Assembly (NCBI GenBank): GCA_023146135.1
Contig: JAGLCR010000007.1
Span: 1-64,000, forward strand
Reading direction: 5' to 3'
DNA: 64,000 nucleotides
Source: Bacteroidales bacterium
GTDB taxonomy: Bacteria > Bacteroidota > Bacteroidia > Bacteroidales > UBA1556
A program made the position numbers and the translations under genes. How positions within the stretch are numbered: position 1 is the first letter of the stretch; each line of letters begins with the position of its first letter. The notes beneath the pieces were generated by a model. That model worked only from the letters and a program-made list of their open reading frames with translations. It was not told the origin of the DNA and made no database searches. This document shows positions 59,273-64,000 of this stretch, piece by piece.

Positions 59273-59831
59273 TTGTTTTATTTATTTCTGTAACTAATTT
59301 ATCATACCACTTACGCCCGTATTTGCGTACCAAGGGTTCTTCCAATGATTGATATACTGCTGTTCCCTGCTGTACACCGTGGCTTAAAGCCGAACTGCAG
59401 ATGGGCCATTTGTGATAGTTTACTGCTTCAAAATCGGCATACTCCGTAATACGAATGGGATAAAGATGGCAAGAGATAGGTTTGATAAATTTGATTTTAC
59501 CTTCTCGATAAGCTTTTTCAATGGCGCAAAGCGATATATTATTTTCAAAATAGACAAAGGCACATTCACGGTCGTTCACTAGAGGTGTAACATAGTCGCC
59601 ATCAGCCCCATAGTCAAACACGCCCGTATTATCCACCACTTTTAGTCCAGTCTCAGTCATATAAGGAGCCACCTCATCAAGGGCATCTTCCAGCTCACTA
59701 ATCTCACTTTCCTCCAGGGGCGCGCCCTCGTCACCCTCAATACAGCAATCGCCATGGCAAGCTGATAAATTGCAGCTAAACATCACATTCACCACATCAT
59801 CCGACACAATTTTATCGTCTATTACTATCAT
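59262..59831 (-). CDS. DUF3109-family Cys-rich protein
   Basis: 189 aa; CNLSACHGDCCIEGDEGAPLEESEI; ISCHLYPIRI. Confidence 0.88.
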   Translation of the reverse strand: MIVIDDKIVSDDVVNVMFSCNLSACHGDCCIEGDEGAPLEESEISELEDALDEVAPYMTETGLKVVDNTGVFDYGADGDYVTPLVNDRECAFVYFENNISLCAIEKAYREGKIKFIKPISCHLYPIRITEYADFEAVNYHKWPICSSALSHGVQQGTAVYQSLEEPLVRKYGRKWYDKLVTEINKTSDE

Positions 59832-59853
59832 AGCGACAAAGGTAAAATATATC

Positions 59854-59882
59854 TTTGAGAAATGCTTAATTTATTATATTTG
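59854..59882 (+). promoter_or_regulatory. Bacteroidota promoter TTTG-N17-TATATTTG for tRNA-Ala
   Basis: TTTG at 59854-59857, TATATTTG at 59875-59882, immediately upstream of the tRNA. Confidence 0.65.
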
Positions 59883-59892
59883 CAAGCTCAAT

Positions 59893-59969
59893 GGGGGATT
59901 AGCTCATCTGGCTAGAGCGTCTGACTGGCAGTCAGGAGGTAATCGGTTCAAGTCCGATATTCTCCACCA
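59893..59969 (+). tRNA. tRNA-Ala, anticodon GGC, CCA encoded
   Basis: 77-nt cloverleaf; acceptor GGGGGAT/ATTCTCC with a 3:70 G-U pair; anticodon loop CTGGCAG; T-arm ATCGG-TTCAAGT-CCGAT; 3' ACCA. Confidence 0.95.
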
Positions 59970-59997
59970 AAGAACCAACAGAATTGTTGGTTCTTTT
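59970..59997 (+). terminator. Rho-independent terminator after tRNA-Ala
   Basis: AGAACCAACA-GAAT-TGTTGGTTCTTTT. Confidence 0.85.
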
Positions 59998-60144
59998 ATG
60001 TTTTAAACAATTGATAATCGGTTTATCCCGATTGCTATCAGAACTGACATCCTCCAATTTGCATAATCGTACTTTGGATTTACATACAACACCGAAGCGT
60101 CAAAATATTATTTTCAAGCCTCCCTTTATCCTGTTCTTTTACAC

Positions 60145-62523
60145 TTAAAAATGCACTCGGTACATAAACATCGGAAAGAATCCTTGTTGATAATCGATTT
60201 TCATTTTCTGATTTACCGGATCCCAAACTTGTTGATATACATTTTTATGATTTGTCATATTTTGTATTTCAATAACATATTCGTGGTCGGTTTTCCCTAA
60301 ACTCATACGAAAACCTATTTTCAAGTCAATTCGGAAGTAATCTTTATGACGCTCCGAATAGGATTGATCATATAAATACTCAGGACTATTATTGGCAATG
60401 GTTTTTTGCTCATCCCATGGCGTATACGGTTTTCCTCCAGCATAAACTCCTCTAAGGTCAATATTAATTCTCATGCCATTGGGCAAAGGAATTTCGTATC
60501 CTCCCAAAGCATTAAACACATAGTTATTGTCGAAAGCTGTTGAGTGCTCTTTTTCGTTATAGCCCTTATAGAGTGACTTAAAAATGGAGGCAGTTCCTAA
60601 AATATAAAAACGCTTGGAAAGAAATTTTTCCAATGTAAGTTCTATTCCATAATTATCGCCAGTTCCCTGGTTTATTAAACTATCGTTTAATCTTAAATTG
60701 AAATCTGCTCCCACATTAAGTACCGAATAATTGGGCATTGATTGACTCACTGGCACATTAGTTAAATGCTGATAGTAGGCCTCTGCTTTAATTCTAAAGT
60801 TGCGCCCTATTTGATTGTTGTAGCCAAGCACAAACTGATTGCTCTTGGTAAAGCCCATGTCTAAATTCGATTTATTACTTTGGCCATTTGGCAATTCGGT
60901 TTCCACAAAGTAAAGAATTTTGGGTTGGGTTTGTGATAATAGCCCATAGCCAAAACTTATTGATTGTTTTGGAGTAAATTTCCATTCTAAACCTGCTCTA
61001 GGTTCAATTGCCTGACTGTTATTTAGGTCAAAAAACTGATAGTGTAGGCCCACATTAAAATTTAAGTTATCTGAGAATTTATGTTTCCATTGGGCATAGG
61101 CTTGATACAAATTCAAATCGCCATGGGCATCACTATACCTAAAATAGTCGTTGCTTGCCGAGCGATATACACTATCGACATAGCTTACTTGAAAATGATC
61201 TACAATGACCCCTGCAGTCATCATATCCTTGGCACTAAACTTATGAGTTAGGTGCGTCGACGCGCTATACTTCACCTCTGAATTATTCGACCTATAGAAT
61301 TGATATTTTGTAACATTATCTGTCATTAGCGAATCTAAAGCTGTGGTAGCCCGTGTGCCAGACACCGAAAGGTTGGTCTTTAGGCGAGTATTTTTGGTTA
61401 GGTAATACACATTATAAAAACCCAGAACCCCTGTTTCAGATCCGAAATCGGTATCGGTACCAGTTACTCCATAGGAGGCTTCATCATCTTCTTTTTTACT
61501 GTCCCATAATTGAATAGAGCTCTTACCCCCAATACCATAAAGAACAAATCGGCCCGCTTTTTTTGTTGGTAAATTTATCTTAAAAGTAAGGTCTTGGTAT
61601 TGCGGAACAGAGCTCCCAGTACCAAAATCAATTCCTATGGCTTCCATTACAGCCATGGTAGAATATCGATAATTTACTAAAAACGACCCATTGCTCTTTT
61701 TTGAGAAAGGACCTTCGGCACCCAATTCAAATCCATTAAATCCCACTTGACCTACAAACTCATACTCTTGATTATTTCCATTTCGCATTTGCAAATCAAA
61801 AACCCCCGAAAGAGCATTTCCATATTCGGCAGGAAAAGCACCCGTAAAGAAATCAGAGTTAGATAATAGATTATTGTTTAACATACTTACAGGCCCTCCT
61901 GTGGTTCCTGTAGCTGCAAAATGGTTTGGATTAGGAATATCTATTCCCTCCATACGCCAAAGCAATCCCATGGGAGAATTACCGCGAATAACAATATCAT
62001 TTCTTGAATCACCAGCACCCATTACTCCGGCATAGTTTTGTGCCATACGCGAGGGGTCACCCAGGGAACCCGCATACCGTTGCGTTTCTTCCACACTAAA
62101 TGTTCGCGCACTTACGGTGGCAATTTCATTTATTGGACGTTCCTTATTTACCTGAGCCACAATATCTACAGTGGCTGTTGTAATTACGTTTTCTTCAAGA
62201 CTGATATTTAATACCAATTGCTTTCCACCATACAAATCCAGATTATTAAGGTAGCGATCAGCATATCCCATATAACTTACCTTTAGCGTAATACGGCCTA
62301 GAGGAATATCTTTTAATATAAAGTCTCCTTGCGCATCGGATATGGCTCCTTTTATGGGCTTACTTCCCACAATAATAACAGCTGCACCTGTCAATGGTGA
62401 TTTGGTAACATCATCAACTATGGTTCCGCGTATGGTTTGAAAAACAACTTGCTCTTTATTATTCTGTGCCATTAATAAGAAGGGCAGAAACAAGAAAAAT
62501 GATAAATGAATGATCTTTTTCAT
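60145..62523 (-). CDS. TonB-dependent receptor with carboxypeptidase-regulatory-like domain (start probably 62523, MKKIIHLSFFLFLPFLLMAQ)
   Basis: Signal peptide at internal Met; QTIRGTIVDDVTKSPLTGAAVIIVG; plug GDSRNDIVIRGNSPMGLLWRMEGIDIPNPNHF; paralog of the 36050 gene. Confidence 0.88.
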   Translation of the reverse strand: MKKIIHLSFFLFLPFLLMAQNNKEQVVFQTIRGTIVDDVTKSPLTGAAVIIVGSKPIKGAISDAQGDFILKDIPLGRITLKVSYMGYADRYLNNLDLYGGKQLVLNISLEENVITTATVDIVAQVNKERPINEIATVSARTFSVEETQRYAGSLGDPSRMAQNYAGVMGAGDSRNDIVIRGNSPMGLLWRMEGIDIPNPNHFAATGTTGGPVSMLNNNLLSNSDFFTGAFPAEYGNALSGVFDLQMRNGNNQEYEFVGQVGFNGFELGAEGPFSKKSNGSFLVNYRYSTMAVMEAIGIDFGTGSSVPQYQDLTFKINLPTKKAGRFVLYGIGGKSSIQLWDSKKEDDEASYGVTGTDTDFGSETGVLGFYNVYYLTKNTRLKTNLSVSGTRATTALDSLMTDNVTKYQFYRSNNSEVKYSASTHLTHKFSAKDMMTAGVIVDHFQVSYVDSVYRSASNDYFRYSDAHGDLNLYQAYAQWKHKFSDNLNFNVGLHYQFFDLNNSQAIEPRAGLEWKFTPKQSISFGYGLLSQTQPKILYFVETELPNGQSNKSNLDMGFTKSNQFVLGYNNQIGRNFRIKAEAYYQHLTNVPVSQSMPNYSVLNVGADFNLRLNDSLINQGTGDNYGIELTLEKFLSKRFYILGTASIFKSLYKGYNEKEHSTAFDNNYVFNALGGYEIPLPNGMRINIDLRGVYAGGKPYTPWDEQKTIANNSPEYLYDQSYSERHKDYFRIDLKIGFRMSLGKTDHEYVIEIQNMTNHKNVYQQVWDPVNQKMKIDYQQGFFPMFMYRVHF

Positions 62524-62650
62524 AGAATAATCATTAATACTATTTATTATGATTTTGCAAAAAGCAAATCTACAATAAAAAACATAAGGAGTACTTTGAT
62601 AAAAAATACTCCTTATAACATTGAACTTGTGTATAGTGACAACTAATTTA

Positions 62651-64000
62651 TTATGAAATAAATAAGATTTCACGATATTTAGGAAAAGTCCACATTTCGT
62701 CGTCAATTATCATTTCTAGCTTGTCAATATGTCTGCGTATACTTTCAAGGAAAGGTTTTACATCCTTGGAATAGGCATGTGTTTTTTCTAGCTCGCTTTC
62801 AATCTTGTTTGCGATTTTACGCTCAGTAATCATGGCATCAACCTTTTCCCTAATATTCGAAATATGACCAGAGATTATTTTAAGGGTTTTCAATTGTAAT
62901 CCTGCTTGACGGTCAAAATCTTTGTCGTCCAATAAATCACGCATTCCACGAACGTTTTCAATCAATATATTCTGATATTTTATCGCTGTTGGAATAATAT
63001 GGTTAATTGCCATGTCGCCCAAAACCCTGGACTCAATCTGGATTTTTTTATTGTAGGTTTCCATTCGAATTTCATAACGAGCCTCCAATTCACGTTTTGA
63101 TAGTACTTTAAGGTCTTCAAATAGTTTAACTGTTTCCTTTGATATAAAGGCGGCATGAGCAGTAGGTACATCTGAAATATTGGATAGGCCTCTTTTTTCG
63201 GCTTCTTTAACCCACTCGTCAGAGTATCCATTTCCGTCATAGATAATCTTCTTAGTTTCAATAATATACTTTTTTAAAACCTGAAATATTGCCTCATCTT
63301 TCTTAAGACCTTTTTCTATTAGCTCTTGTACATCGCTATAAAATGTATTTAATTGATTGGCCATTGCCGAATTCAATGCAATCATAGGTGAAGCACAGTT
63401 TTGAGATGAACCCACTGCACGAAACTCAAAACGATTTCCAGTAAAAGCAAAGGGTGAAGTTCGATTTCGGTCTGTATTATCCAATAAAATTTCAGGAATA
63501 CGACCAATATCCATTTTTAATTCTGTTTTTTTATCCGGCGACATTTTTTTCTCAGTAACCGATTCCTCAATTATTTTCAACATCTCATTTAATCGAGAAC
63601 CAAGAAATACTGAAATTATAGCAGGAGGTGCCTCATTTGCACCTAAACGATGTTCATTTCCAGCCGACATAATACTTGCGCGTAGCAAGCTTGAATGATC
63701 GTGAACCGCCTTCATACTATTAATTACAAAAGCAAGAAATCGTAAATTAGATTTCGGGTTTTTGCCAGGCGAAAGTAGGTTTACCCCAGTATCGGTGGCT
63801 AAAGACCAGTTATTATGTTTTCCTGAACCATTTACTTTTGCAAATGGCTTTTCGTGGAATAGAATTCGAAATTTATGCTTTTGAGCTACACGCTCCATCA
63901 CAGCCATCACAAGCTGATTGTGATCAATGGCCAGGTTTACTTCTTCGAAAACAGGGGCGCACTCAAACTGATTTGGTGCAACCTCATTATGACGTGTTTT
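62651..64000 (-). CDS. glnN: Glutamine synthetase type III (C-terminal part, runs off the window end)
   Basis: Frame stays open to 64000 (...KTRHNEVAPNQFECAPVFEEVNLAIDHNQLVMAVMERVAQKHKFRILFHEKPFAKVNGSGKHNNWS...); GSIII residues. Confidence 0.93.
   Translation of the reverse strand, partial: KTRHNEVAPNQFECAPVFEEVNLAIDHNQLVMAVMERVAQKHKFRILFHEKPFAKVNGSGKHNNWSLATDTGVNLLSPGKNPKSNLRFLAFVINSMKAVHDHSSLLRASIMSAGNEHRLGANEAPPAIISVFLGSRLNEMLKIIEESVTEKKMSPDKKTELKMDIGRIPEILLDNTDRNRTSPFAFTGNRFEFRAVGSSQNCASPMIALNSAMANQLNTFYSDVQELIEKGLKKDEAIFQVLKKYIIETKKIIYDGNGYSDEWVKEAEKRGLSNISDVPTAHAAFISKETVKLFEDLKVLSKRELEARYEIRMETYNKKIQIESRVLGDMAINHIIPTAIKYQNILIENVRGMRDLLDDKDFDRQAGLQLKTLKIISGHISNIREKVDAMITERKIANKIESELEKTHAYSKDVKPFLESIRRHIDKLEMIIDDEMWTFPKYREILFIS

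Noticed and set aside
60001-60144. Possible integrated element downstream of tRNA-Ala
   Set aside because: No integrase, no duplicated tRNA 3' end and an ordinary TonB receptor follows; no support for a genomic island at this tRNA.
62524-62706. N-terminal 61-residue extension of the TonB receptor ORF (MTTKCGLFLN...)
   Set aside because: A clear signal peptide starts at 62523 (MKKIIHLSFFLFLPFLLMAQ), and the extension runs into the end of the glutamine synthetase gene.

Overview
This 64 kb window is a Bacteroidota-type chromosomal segment. The lineage is inferred from PorZ, GldH, a T9SS C-terminal signal, SusC-like TonB receptors and TAnnTTTG promoter elements. It is mostly housekeeping: a DnaE-family polymerase, rplU-rpmA, ispG, PBP1A-gldH-PSP1, recO, porZ, a complete sufBCDSE-DUF59 operon, rfbB/galE, a type III glutamine synthetase (cut by the window end), a tRNA-Ala(GGC), two paralogous TonB-dependent receptors and several peptidases. 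I saw no CRISPR array, transposase, prophage or rRNA. The parts most worth a second look are: (i) a translationally coupled two-gene cassette (PD-(D/E)XK-like nuclease plus an unrecognised 162-aa partner) at 55.5-56.8 kb, beside an intergenic region full of inverted repeats; (ii) a ~126-nt long-hairpin element with two partial copies at 16.8-18.2 kb, the last one just upstream of a small secreted protein made of ~13-aa YESQAD repeats; (iii) a dispersed hairpin family with a conserved TGAGC..CGAAG core and different but still complementary stems, sitting at gene 3' ends and in one case read into a CDS C-terminus; (iv) two near-identical dyad operator-like repeats upstream of the DnaE-like polymerase, whose PHP metal-binding motifs look degenerate; (v) a GGGP synthase / PPTase / OleC-like ligase run. 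All product calls come from recognising sequence motifs by eye. No database search was run.
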